DNA of 64,000 nt, taken from positions 1-64,000 of the forward strand of contig CAWIMY010000003.1 of assembly GCA_963837355.1 (NCBI GenBank). Reading direction: 5' to 3'. This stretch comes from Aureispira sp963837355 (GTDB taxonomy: Bacteria; Bacteroidota; Bacteroidia; Chitinophagales; Saprospiraceae). Position numbers and translations under genes: made by a program. The notes beneath the pieces are model-generated. The model was given only the letters and a program-made list of their open reading frames with translations. It did no database searches and was not told the DNA's origin. This document shows positions 1-8,254 of this stretch, piece after piece (the first letter of the stretch is position 1; each line of letters starts with the position of its first letter).

Positions 1-27
1 GATAATAAACAATCTCTTTTGGGAAAT

Positions 28-366
28 ATGGCTAATATAGCAGACAGGTTACTTATACTAAGAAGGGCTAGTAAGCTCTCCCAAAGTGAATTAGGGGACA
101 AAGTAGAAGTGACAAGAGAAACGATAGGAAAATATGAGCGCGGGGAAGGCTCACCTTCATTAGATACAGCTTGCAAGCTTGCTAATGTATTTGAGGTAAG
201 TTTAGATTACTTGGTTGGAACAGGTAAAACTTCTTCTCACAACTCTGAGCTGTTAGACCTTATTGAGGAGTTAGAACAGCTCCCTCAAGGAATGAGAGAT
301 AATTTGTTATTTTTCGTGAATGCAGTAATAAGAGATTATAAAACTAGACAGGCACATTCAAAATAA
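28..366 (+). CDS. XRE-family helix-turn-helix transcriptional regulator
   Basis: A 112-residue DNA-binding protein of the Cro/C1 (XRE) family. The HTH_3 domain covers roughly residues 5-62, with the recognition-helix pattern around QSELGDKVEVTRETIGKYE and the typical tail of conserved residues at FEVSLDYLVG. The C-terminal 40 residues look like a short helical dimerisation segment. I chose the ATG at 28 because the only upstream in-frame start is a TTG at 19, and the HTH begins right after the ATG. Small stand-alone XRE proteins often control neighbouring mobile or toxin genes. Nothing here shows the target, and the operator is not visible because the window starts just upstream. The fold is secure; the role is open. 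Confidence 0.85.
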   Translation: MANIADRLLILRRASKLSQSELGDKVEVTRETIGKYERGEGSPSLDTACKLANVFEVSLDYLVGTGKTSSHNSELLDLIEELEQLPQGMRDNLLFFVNAVIRDYKTRQAHSK

Positions 367-376
367 TATTGCTTTT

Positions 377-610
377 CTTGGTGTAGGTTGCTTGTGAAGT
401 ATGAACAAGGAAGCTGCACCAAGGAAAGGTTCCTTTTTATGCAGCAAAGCGGAATAAAAAGGACTACCCCTATTGAGAAAACCACGGAGCAACCAGCGAA
501 GTGTAAAAAGAGAGACCAAAACGCCCTTGCGGCTGGCGGCCCGATAGCGTATGGAGCGACTAGTACAGCGCAGGAAAACCCGATTATCGGGATGATGCGC
601 TGACACCTGA
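377..610 (+). other. hairpin-rich intergenic segment, candidate structured RNA or repeat
   Basis: No convincing protein is encoded here. Several strong inverted repeats follow each other: 377-395 pairs with 405-423 (17 of 19 positions), 431-440 pairs perfectly with 454-463, and 566-572 pairs with 596-602 around an inner CCCGATTATCGGG hairpin at 579-591. A canonical terminator follows at 611. A row of stem-loops ending in a terminator is what a small structured RNA looks like, but I cannot match it to tmRNA, 6S RNA or RNase P. A multicopy intergenic repeat is the alternative. The strand is assumed from the terminator direction. Confidence 0.35.
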
Positions 611-648
611 AAGCCCCAACCCGATTTATTCGGATTGGGGCTTTTTTG
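611..648 (+). terminator. Rho-independent terminator
   Basis: The arms AAGCCCCAA and TTGGGGCTT, extended by CCGA/TCGG with one mismatch, form a long GC-rich hairpin followed directly by a run of T on the plus strand. It would end plus-strand transcription from the XRE gene or from a small RNA in 377-610. Confidence 0.8.
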
Positions 649-968
649 GCAAATAGCTACCATTATTTTTTCAATTGAAAATAAAAGCTATGCAGCTAGG
701 CGGCTCCCAGCAGGGACGCACACTAGGGCGGTGGAGTGCTTGTAACGTAGCGTTAGCGAGGCTATAAGGACGGGAACCGCCGTGACAACGAGACATCGGG
801 GGAGCCCCCAGAAGCGTGACAGAACGCAGCGGCTAGCGTAGTGTTTTCTATTTCAGAACTGGCGCGCTACTGGTCGTCTGACTTCCGAGGAGGAACACCG
901 CTTTACCTCTTTACTCTTCCATTAGTAATTTAGAATCTATTATCAGAAAGGTATCTCTCTTGAAAAAA
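649..968. other. intergenic, GC-rich then AT-rich, no gene seen
   Basis: The stretch 690-860 is richer in G+C than its surroundings and contains short palindromes (for example GGGGGAGCCCCC near 800), but no open frame, tRNA or known RNA could be recognised. Composition turns AT-rich after about 900, where the variable toxin/immunity module begins. Confidence 0.4.
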
Positions 969-1048
969 TTAAACAATATAGTATCTCCTTTTATATTTAA
1001 AATATCTTCCATTATCCAACATGCTAAACTCTGTAGTTAGAGATATAT

Positions 1049-1561
1049 CTATTTCATCTTTTGATTGTAATAGATGGTCGAATTCATAGTGTCTATAATT
1101 TGCTTCTTAAATATATTTTCAACAAGTAGATTATTTGCACTGTAGTCTTCACTATGGATGATAAATCCGTTTGTGTAATCTCTTATGTACCCGTACTTAC
1201 TGACTGTATTAGTATTTTCTCCAAATATAATAACAATACTCTCTACATCAGGAGGGGAGTTACAACCTCTCGTAAGAACTACTACCTTAGTATCTGACCA
1301 TTTTATTTTGTAAAAGTAGCAGTACGGTATTTTTTCTAGACTGTTAATATAATATTCTTCACTAGAGGTTATTGTATCGTTTCCTTTTATAATTTGTAAT
1401 ACTACCGTGGAGTCGGTATTTCTAATGTATTTAGTAGTTACGTCCCCAATCGTAGTATCTTGTAAAAACTTCGGAACCACATACTCATTCCTCTGTTTCT
1501 CGACTACAATATTGCATGAGACAACTAATAATATAATACTCCCTAAGAAAAAATATTTCAT
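1049..1561 (-). CDS. small lipoprotein, candidate immunity protein for the adjacent RHS/TcC toxin tip
   Basis: A 170-residue protein with a lipoprotein signal: a hydrophobic segment at residues 4-14 then the lipobox-like LVVSC, placing it in the periplasm or on the outer membrane. No family was recognised. Its start overlaps the stop of the upstream toxin frame as TAATG, so the two are probably translationally coupled, as toxin-immunity pairs often are. The toxin tip upstream carries a SleB-like peptidoglycan-hydrolase domain; known immunity proteins against periplasmic cell-wall hydrolases are frequently exported or lipid-anchored, which fits. The role is inference. The C-terminus may be frameshifted: near 1087-1092 another frame takes over with protein-like sequence (for example YEFDHLLQSKDEID) and stays open to a stop at 969, giving a protein about 25 residues longer. 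Confidence 0.6.
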   Translation of the reverse strand: MKYFFLGSIILLVVSCNIVVEKQRNEYVVPKFLQDTTIGDVTTKYIRNTDSTVVLQIIKGNDTITSSEEYYINSLEKIPYCYFYKIKWSDTKVVVLTRGCNSPPDVESIVIIFGENTNTVSKYGYIRDYTNGFIIHSEDYSANNLLVENIFKKQIIDTMNSTIYYNQKMK

Positions 1562-2622
1562 TAGAACTTTTTTAAGAATTTATCTAAATTACTTTTTTCA
1601 ATGAATTCATTCCATGACTTTTTAGCTGGTTCTATTAAATTTTCATTAATTTCTTTAATAGGATCTATATTGACAGACTTAGTAAATATCTTACGACCGT
1701 AAGCAGCAGTAGATTCATATTTGATTTTATTCTTATTACTTTCGGTATTACTCCCTAGTTGTACATAACCGTACTTTCTAAAGCTCTCATTTTCCCAAAT
1801 TTCAGCTCTTTCAGCAGAGCTATTTCCCCTAGTAGTACGAACTTCCGAATCAGGCCAAGCATCACCAAAATCTTTGAAATGCTCAGGATGAATAAGGATA
1901 CCTGATCTAAATTTAAAACGATCAGGTGCCGTATCTGCAAAATCTACCCCATCGAAATAATGTGCACCATTAGAATAATCATTTCCACCAGTAATAGCAT
2001 TGATAGCAGATTTAAATCCTAGTTTCTTCACACTCTCTTTTTCACCACTTTTAAACTCATCACCAGCATAAGAATAGTCAGGGTCGTCAACCATCTCTTT
2101 GACCGTCCAATCTTTTCGATCCATTTGATTCCTCATTGCACTACCTATTGCCATGATTACATCTTCTCCACTAGAATCTTCGTTGACAATCTTAGCTGCC
2201 ATTCTTTTGAAGGACTTTATAGATACATTCGTTCCATCTGGGTTCGTTAGTAAAAATTCACCTTCCGATGCAGTTACTATATTATTATCATCTTTGGTTA
2301 CAGAATCAGCAATAAATACCTTATTTTTGTTAGCACTTTTGCCATCGTTTCCAAGATACACTCCTTCTGCATTATAATATGCGCCGCCTGATGATGTACT
2401 TGGTTCGCTACTATTGTTGATACTTTCACTCTCCACTGGCGGTGGCTCTTCTATTCCCTCCGTACTATACCCCTCCCGATCAATCCCATTAACAGGATTA
2501 TTCCGAGTATACCGATACAAATTCAACCCATCCACAAAGCCCCCAGGGTCGCCACTTGTCCAGCGCCCCAACCAAGAAGCATAATACCGAACCCCAAAAT
2601 AATCCAAGCCCGTTTCACTCAT
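1561..2622 (-). CDS. C-terminal RHS core and variable toxin tip of the TcC part, with SleB-like hydrolase domain
   Basis: Residues 7-51 are the end of the RHS-associated core: DYFGVRYYASWLGRW, then NLYRYTRNNPVNGIDREG, which is the region where RHS/TcC proteins cut off their own toxin tip. A low-complexity linker follows (55-80). Residues 139-225 resemble SleB/Hydrolase_2 cell-wall hydrolases: an NEDSS acidic motif, AIGSAMRNQM, TVKEMV, and AINAITGGNDYSNGAHYFDG. The acidic residue that should align with the family glutamate is part of an ED pair, so activity is unproven. The tip is more AT-rich than the RHS part, as expected for exchanged toxin cassettes. The ATG at 2622 is not a real start: the protein is the continuation of the broken TcB-TcC frame upstream. 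Confidence 0.75.
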   Translation of the reverse strand: MSETGLDYFGVRYYASWLGRWTSGDPGGFVDGLNLYRYTRNNPVNGIDREGYSTEGIEEPPPVESESINNSSEPSTSSGGAYYNAEGVYLGNDGKSANKNKVFIADSVTKDDNNIVTASEGEFLLTNPDGTNVSIKSFKRMAAKIVNEDSSGEDVIMAIGSAMRNQMDRKDWTVKEMVDDPDYSYAGDEFKSGEKESVKKLGFKSAINAITGGNDYSNGAHYFDGVDFADTAPDRFKFRSGILIHPEHFKDFGDAWPDSEVRTTRGNSSAERAEIWENESFRKYGYVQLGSNTESNKNKIKYESTAAYGRKIFTKSVNIDPIKEINENLIEPAKKSWNEFIEKSNLDKFLKKF

Positions 2623-2754
2623 CCCGTTCCTTACCCGTAAACCGATACCGCTTCAAACTCAAATCAACCCAGGAAGCAGCCGCACTATAAGCCGTAGCCC
2701 CATATGGATAATACTCCTCATAACTAATCACTTGGCCCACTCTCATTAGCCTCA
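2617..2754 (-). other. triple frame-break in the conserved RHS region before the toxin tip
   Basis: Read on the minus strand, the frame ends LGSSVH then stop. The next frame gives EANESG; the next gives VISYEEYYPYGATAY through RFTGKERDE; the last resumes at ETGLDYFGVRYY. All are ordinary RHS motifs in the right order with normal spacing, so three extra single bases lie within 138 bp. This segment joins the conserved RHS core to the exchangeable tip. Confidence 0.8.
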
Positions 2755-5700
2755 ATGTACGGATGAACCAAGCCGATCCCTATATTGATAACGCGCTACT
2801 GGCAAAGGTGTTGCAACAACAGCAGAATTCTTTACAGTTAATGTATCTACTTGCGCCAAGCCTTCTACTTGCAACGTCCAACGCTCCAGCTCTACGGCGC
2901 CGTTGTTGTCGTACTCGCGATACCGCTCCACACCGCCCAAATAGAGGCGCTCTTTCTTTTTATTGCCATCGTGAGTAATGACTTTTCGGCTGCGCTGTCC
3001 ACCACCGTCGTAATTGTAATGCGCAACATTGTCGTTTAAGTCCAACTCTACCCTGACCAATTCATCTTGGTGGTTCCAATGCAGCGCCTGTAAGTGTGGC
3101 AGGGCTTTCATGTTGCCGTGGTGGTCGTAACTGTAGGTAATGGGGAGGTTGCTGTTCGTACTAAGACGGGTAACGACCAGTTGATTTGTGGCATTGTTCT
3201 CGTACTCATAATTCCTCGTCCAAGCGTTGAACTGGTGGAGTTGAGTGATGTTACCCACTTCATCGTAGTGGTATTCTTGTTTGTAACTGCTGACGGCGCT
3301 TTGGATATTGTTGTGGGGCAAAGGCGCGGCATATTGTGGATTACTGTTGGCCTGTGGTGCCCCTGCTCCTGCGTGCTGCCGTCCTGTTGCTTCTATTAGG
3401 CGATATAGCGCATCGTATCGGTAGGTTTTTCTTGGTGCAATGGCTTGATTGTTATAATAATAACTGCTCTGGGCATCATCTTTTATATTGATGGCATTAC
3501 CTACAGGATCGTAGGTGTAGTGCAAATCCTGTAGTTTGTCACTGCCATTCTCGGTGAGTAAATTACTTAAGCGAAAAGTCGCTGCTTCGTAGAAAAACTT
3601 AGTAATCGTACCATTCCCTAATTGCAACCGTTGCTGTTGGCCTTTGGCATCAAAATCTTGGCCTCTTAAGTAGGTCACAAAATTCCCTAATCCCAATACA
3701 TCTACTGCCAACTCTTCCATGTACCCCCCTGTGTTGTAGGTCGGTCGTAAAATACTGTTATCTGGCAAAGTGGTTTCTATAGGCCGATTAAGCGCATCGT
3801 AGCTGCTTACCGTCTCAAAAATGTCTCTTTCTAACGCAACAGAATTGTTCCAATCAATGAATTGATCGAAACGCTCTGTCATTTGACGACTCATTCGCAA
3901 CGGATTGCCTTTAAAGTCGATCTCTTCGGTGGTAATAACCCCCGATTGGTCGTAACTTTTATACGCTTGTCCGAGTAGGTTGTTTGCTTTAGGGTCCGTG
4001 AAACCTCCCTTCAAGGATTGTCCATACTCCGTCTTGGCAAAGCAGACTCTGGCGCTCGCTCCTTTTTGAACGTAGGTCTTCAATGGGCGATGCGCTACGT
4101 CGTAATCGGTGGAATATTCTAGGCGATTGGTCGCATCATCGGGGTTGTCCCAAATCCGTACCATCCTGCCTAAGGCATCCGTAAGTTGGTAGGTCGCGCC
4201 CTTGACGGCCGTCCAACTGTAGACCGCTTGTCCCAATAAATTAGTGCGAGCATAACTGCTAATTCCTCGGGCAATGCTGTAGTCTCCTGCTGTGTTTTGT
4301 AATAATTCCGCCGTTGCCAACTGGTCGTAAATACGGCTTTCTCGCCCTGCCATATCGGTCTGCGTGTAAACACTCGCATAGGTCGTTCCTGCCGTTAGTT
4401 CTTCGCTGGCAAAAATAGCCCGTCCTAAACAATCCGTATGTACAGTCGTGGGCGTGTTCGCATGTTGTGCCGCTTGCCACAAGGCTTTAAGGCGCAAATT
4501 GGTGGGAACAGCCGTACCGCTCACTTCCGCTTTATCACTCGCTGATAACTTATCATACAAAGGGCTTTCTAAAATCGTATCGTTGCTATCGTATTGCTTT
4601 GAAAACCAACTGTCAAACTCCGTGCGCACTATCGTGCCGTCTGCCAACTCTGTATAATTGTTGCGCCCTGCGGCATCGTAGTACAGCGTTGGGCTATAGC
4701 CAATTTCCACCAGCTCTGCCGCCGATTCGTATTTGTGGGTGGCCGAGAAATACGGCTCGTATTGCTTAATGGGCAAGCCCTTGTTGTTAATAATCGTCCG
4801 CCCATTGCCAATCCAACGTTCTGAAGCATTAACGGTAACCACCTCCCCAATACTATCATCCCACTCTAAGGCTTCGCCAGGTTTGGTTTGTACTTTTGCC
4901 ATTATGACCTCGCCCATGCCGCTGGAGTACTCATAACTCTCTTGCCACACTGCTGTAACATCAGGATCGTAATGCTGTTCTCGCACCTTACTGTGGATAT
5001 AATTTGGCTCTCCGTTATCTTTATAATTATAAAAATCATATTCCATGATCGCCGTTGGGTGATCTAACGTATCGCCTTCTACTTGTCCTGAACCATTAGT
5101 TTTTCCCATAATGGCCGATTTGACGACAATTCCCAACACATCAAATTCTACCGCCGATTGATTGTCGTTGATGTCCGTCAGGAGCACAGGCTGCAACACC
5201 CGATAATCATACACCGCACTGCTGGTGTTGCCCAACACATCCGTTACCGAAAGGGGGAGCAATTGATACGCATCATATTGCATGGTGCTTTGATTACCCA
5301 AAATATCCTCTACGCCGTAAGGCAAATAGAAGTTTTCGGTGGCGTTGCTAGCCGTTGGCAAATTATTAGTATCCAACGAATTATCGTACAACGTTGTCCC
5401 CGAATGTAACCACCAATCTCCATCACCATCTACATCCACGTAGCCCAAGTCATTCATGGAAGGAATGCTTGACAACAAATCAGTACCATTGGCTGTGGTA
5501 AAGAGACTATTTAAAGATCTATTGGCATCACCATTTAACTGCAAGGGCGTATAAGCCAACTGGTATGTCTTATAAGGAATTCCCAAGGCTGTCAACTCCC
5601 CGATCTGTTCAGGCTCCGACAAATCATCTTTCAACAGCTGTACTTTCGTATGGCCGTGCAGGCGCTTGTAAGCAATCGAGGGATCGGTTGGTTCTTGGAT

Positions 5701-6219
5701 ATAATCTAATACAGCCGCGGTGTCAACAATGTTTTTCAAACTGGTAGGCGTAAAATACGTTTCTCCTACGGGTAGACTTGCCTGCAGCAACTCATAGGCT
5801 TTTTCTTCATAAGCAGCACGCAAACGATAGGCATGATCGTCATCAATATCCGCTGTCAACGTCATTTCGCGCAGCACAATATGTAGCTTAGCTTGCTCCT
5901 CTCTGACCATCCACGGTAATGGGTTTGCAGGAGTAGCGAGTCGGGGATAAATAATACTGGCCGTTTCTAGCGGAATGCCCAACGCATCGGTTTTTAATAC
6001 CAGCTCTTGGCTAATTCGCGGATCGTTTGGATTACGCTCATAGCCGTAGCTAATTTGGGTTTGGGGTACGACCACAAAAGACGCATATTGTTGTCCTTGG
6101 TGTGGTTGTACCTTTTTTAGTGCATAGCTTTGGCGGCTTGCACTATAGGGATGATTGACTAGATCGACGTTCTCGGTATCCAAACTGTAGACTTCTTGCC
6201 GCAACGGCAGGCCTTTCAA
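2752..6219 (-). CDS. TcdB-midC and RHS/YD-repeat part of fused TcB-TcC toxin protein
   Basis: A 1155-residue open segment. The first part matches the C-terminal half of the TcB middle region; from about residue 300 it contains many YD/RHS repeats such as YDVAHRPLKTY, YDALNRPIETTLP and YDGGGQRSRKVI, and ends in the hallmark YQYRDRLGSS. RHS repeats build the beta-cocoon that stores an unfolded toxin. A short VDGDGDWW motif near residue 260 resembles the calcium-binding FG-GAP-like repeats of TcB. The nominal start at 6219 is a TTG inside the domain, so this is an internal piece of the larger frame: the true upstream sequence is read from the 6143-8254 frame after a one-base shift at about 6247. 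It stops prematurely at 2752 for the same kind of reason. Confidence 0.85.
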   Translation of the reverse strand: MKGLPLRQEVYSLDTENVDLVNHPYSASRQSYALKKVQPHQGQQYASFVVVPQTQISYGYERNPNDPRISQELVLKTDALGIPLETASIIYPRLATPANPLPWMVREEQAKLHIVLREMTLTADIDDDHAYRLRAAYEEKAYELLQASLPVGETYFTPTSLKNIVDTAAVLDYIQEPTDPSIAYKRLHGHTKVQLLKDDLSEPEQIGELTALGIPYKTYQLAYTPLQLNGDANRSLNSLFTTANGTDLLSSIPSMNDLGYVDVDGDGDWWLHSGTTLYDNSLDTNNLPTASNATENFYLPYGVEDILGNQSTMQYDAYQLLPLSVTDVLGNTSSAVYDYRVLQPVLLTDINDNQSAVEFDVLGIVVKSAIMGKTNGSGQVEGDTLDHPTAIMEYDFYNYKDNGEPNYIHSKVREQHYDPDVTAVWQESYEYSSGMGEVIMAKVQTKPGEALEWDDSIGEVVTVNASERWIGNGRTIINNKGLPIKQYEPYFSATHKYESAAELVEIGYSPTLYYDAAGRNNYTELADGTIVRTEFDSWFSKQYDSNDTILESPLYDKLSASDKAEVSGTAVPTNLRLKALWQAAQHANTPTTVHTDCLGRAIFASEELTAGTTYASVYTQTDMAGRESRIYDQLATAELLQNTAGDYSIARGISSYARTNLLGQAVYSWTAVKGATYQLTDALGRMVRIWDNPDDATNRLEYSTDYDVAHRPLKTYVQKGASARVCFAKTEYGQSLKGGFTDPKANNLLGQAYKSYDQSGVITTEEIDFKGNPLRMSRQMTERFDQFIDWNNSVALERDIFETVSSYDALNRPIETTLPDNSILRPTYNTGGYMEELAVDVLGLGNFVTYLRGQDFDAKGQQQRLQLGNGTITKFFYEAATFRLSNLLTENGSDKLQDLHYTYDPVGNAINIKDDAQSSYYYNNQAIAPRKTYRYDALYRLIEATGRQHAGAGAPQANSNPQYAAPLPHNNIQSAVSSYKQEYHYDEVGNITQLHQFNAWTRNYEYENNATNQLVVTRLSTNSNLPITYSYDHHGNMKALPHLQALHWNHQDELVRVELDLNDNVAHYNYDGGGQRSRKVITHDGNKKKERLYLGGVERYREYDNNGAVELERWTLQVEGLAQVDTLTVKNSAVVATPLPVARYQYRDRLGSSVH

Positions 6220-8254
6220 CGCTCGAAAGGCTTCTAAGTACGCTTGGTTGCTCTAAATTTTCAGGTAAAATCGTCGATTCTAAAGCCTGTTCCACCTCTT
6301 TACTTGGATCGGAGTTTTTATAATACTCTCGCTCATAAGCAGTGGTCAATTGCTCGTGCTTCAAAGCAGCGCCTGTATGGTACCAGCTCACGGTTTTAAT
6401 CGGCACTTGATAGTGTTCTTCCAAAGCATTAGTCGCACCCGCTGCCAACAGCACCTCTAAAGAAGTGGTATCAAAGGTTTCAACGCGTCCAAAGCCTCTA
6501 AATTCGCGCTCCAGACGGTCATAATAGCCATGCGCATAACGATATTCCTGCGCAAAAACCGTTTGTTGAATATGATCGGTATACGTTACTTTCGACACTA
6601 CATGTACGGGAAAAGGCAACTTGGTTGCCCACGGTGTTCCCGCTTTTTTGGCCTCTAAATAGAATTGCGTGGAGTGGCTGTAAGTGATTTCCGTGCTAGC
6701 GCCTAGGTTGTTTTTAGTTTGGTATAACAAATGCGGCTTCTTACCCGCCGTCAGGTGGAGGTATTTTAAGGGAATATTTTGGTCTTTTTGATGCAAGGAT
6801 GACCAGACCAAGCAGCTGGTACCCGTGCCTAGTAAATCCACCACGTCCAAGCGTGTTCCTGTATCCATTGGTGGAAAAGGAGCAATCACTTTGGGGGCTT
6901 CTACAAATTCATTCCCCGACCAATTGCACCAAACTTGTAGGCTGTTTTTATGATAATAGGCCAAATCGGTTGTTCCTGATCCGTCAATATCCATCAGATA
7001 CAAATACTGCGGATTAAACTGCTCTTCGTGGTCGAAGGTAGGGGCATGTTGCATGGTGATTTTAGCCGAAAATTTACCATAGCCCAAATTCGCCCAATAA
7101 CATACATGGCCATTGCTAATGCGGACAATATCCGTCATGCCATCGCCTGTCATATCCGCCAAAAAGATAGATTGCTCTTGATCGGCAAAGACGATTCGAG
7201 GGCCTTCCTCGTCATCCAGCGCGGTGTAGACACGGTTGGCTGCGCCAAAGCCCTCTTTGCCCTTCGAGGCATGCCACTCAAACAAATCATCGGAAGTAAT
7301 TAGTAAATCCGCGCGGCCATCGCCATCCAAATCAATAAACCGCGCATAAGGATCGTTGCTCAAATCGCGATTAGGCATCTCTTGGAAATACTTAAAATTG
7401 CGCCACTCCTCTCCGTCTTGCCATTCAAAAAAGCCTTGGGGCGATTGCCCGTAATTGACCAACTGCCGCTCGCCGTCCCCTTCTAAATCTTGAAACTGCA
7501 AGCCCGCCAACGAAGGCTTTTTATCCAACAACTTAGCGGCAGCAAACGCTCCCCCACCTAAATTTTCTTTGTAATACCACGCTTGGTTTTGCTGGCTCAA
7601 AACACCTGCGATCCCTTCACCATAAAAATCCATCCACTGGTACCCTGCTTGGTTGATGCCAACAGGTAAATGCTCATAATCGTCTAAAGTGTGGATGGTG
7701 GTATCCCAAGCATGTCCTTGGTAATAAAATTCCAAGGGCGGTTGCGCTTTTCTTTTGTATTCGCCAAGGCCAACATCGTACAAATAACCATAACTTTCCG
7801 CTGCTTTGAGGTAGGTAAATCCCTCTAATTGAAACGTACTCGGTACTGCTTCGGGATAATCCTCGTAGGTCAACTCTAGGCTGTTGACCAACAAATGCTC
7901 AATCGGTTGATCGGTAGGCGCGTCAAATTTGTGAAACAACAAGACGCGCTGACACAAGCGATACGTCCGAATGTCAAAACCCGCTCTGAAACTAGAAAAC
8001 GCATCGCGCCGCGCTGTCCAAAGATCGGTTGGCTCGGCTTCAGGAAGATCGTTGAGATGCTCCCCATAATCTAAGACCGTTTCATACAAAAAGTACTCGC
8101 TGGCAGGCAAGGGATCACCGTGGTGGTAATGGTTTTTGTTCCCATAATGTACCCGCTTAAGGTAGGTATTGGTCACATTCCCTGCATTTCTATTTTTCTC
8201 ATAGACCGTCGGTAATACACCAACTAAATCTTCCGTCTTTATATTCATAAACAA
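6143..8254 (-). CDS. TcB middle region (SpvB end, TcdB toxin middle) of fused TcB-TcC
   Basis: A 703-residue segment. It begins in the last part of the SpvB domain (TEDLVGVLPTVYEKNR) and continues through the TcdB middle/N-terminal region with FG-GAP/VCBS-like repeats: LDGDGRADLLIT, MTGDGMTDIVRI, IDGSGTTDLAYY. These form the beta-propeller side of TcB that docks onto TcA and gates toxin entry. The last ~27 residues (SVLRSLSSVERPAVAAR onward) are out of frame; the adjacent frame gives AYLEAFRALKGLPLRQEVY, the expected continuation. The start is artificial (TTG inside the domain), because the N-terminal SpvB part sits in another frame at 8199-8927. Confidence 0.85.
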   Translation of the reverse strand: MFMNIKTEDLVGVLPTVYEKNRNAGNVTNTYLKRVHYGNKNHYHHGDPLPASEYFLYETVLDYGEHLNDLPEAEPTDLWTARRDAFSSFRAGFDIRTYRLCQRVLLFHKFDAPTDQPIEHLLVNSLELTYEDYPEAVPSTFQLEGFTYLKAAESYGYLYDVGLGEYKRKAQPPLEFYYQGHAWDTTIHTLDDYEHLPVGINQAGYQWMDFYGEGIAGVLSQQNQAWYYKENLGGGAFAAAKLLDKKPSLAGLQFQDLEGDGERQLVNYGQSPQGFFEWQDGEEWRNFKYFQEMPNRDLSNDPYARFIDLDGDGRADLLITSDDLFEWHASKGKEGFGAANRVYTALDDEEGPRIVFADQEQSIFLADMTGDGMTDIVRISNGHVCYWANLGYGKFSAKITMQHAPTFDHEEQFNPQYLYLMDIDGSGTTDLAYYHKNSLQVWCNWSGNEFVEAPKVIAPFPPMDTGTRLDVVDLLGTGTSCLVWSSLHQKDQNIPLKYLHLTAGKKPHLLYQTKNNLGASTEITYSHSTQFYLEAKKAGTPWATKLPFPVHVVSKVTYTDHIQQTVFAQEYRYAHGYYDRLEREFRGFGRVETFDTTSLEVLLAAGATNALEEHYQVPIKTVSWYHTGAALKHEQLTTAYEREYYKNSDPSKEVEQALESTILPENLEQPSVLRSLSSVERPAVAARSLQFGYRERRSSQSSL

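Noticed and set aside
388..663. Small proteins on either strand in the hairpin-rich segment
   Set aside because: The frames run through strong hairpins and a terminator and show no protein features.
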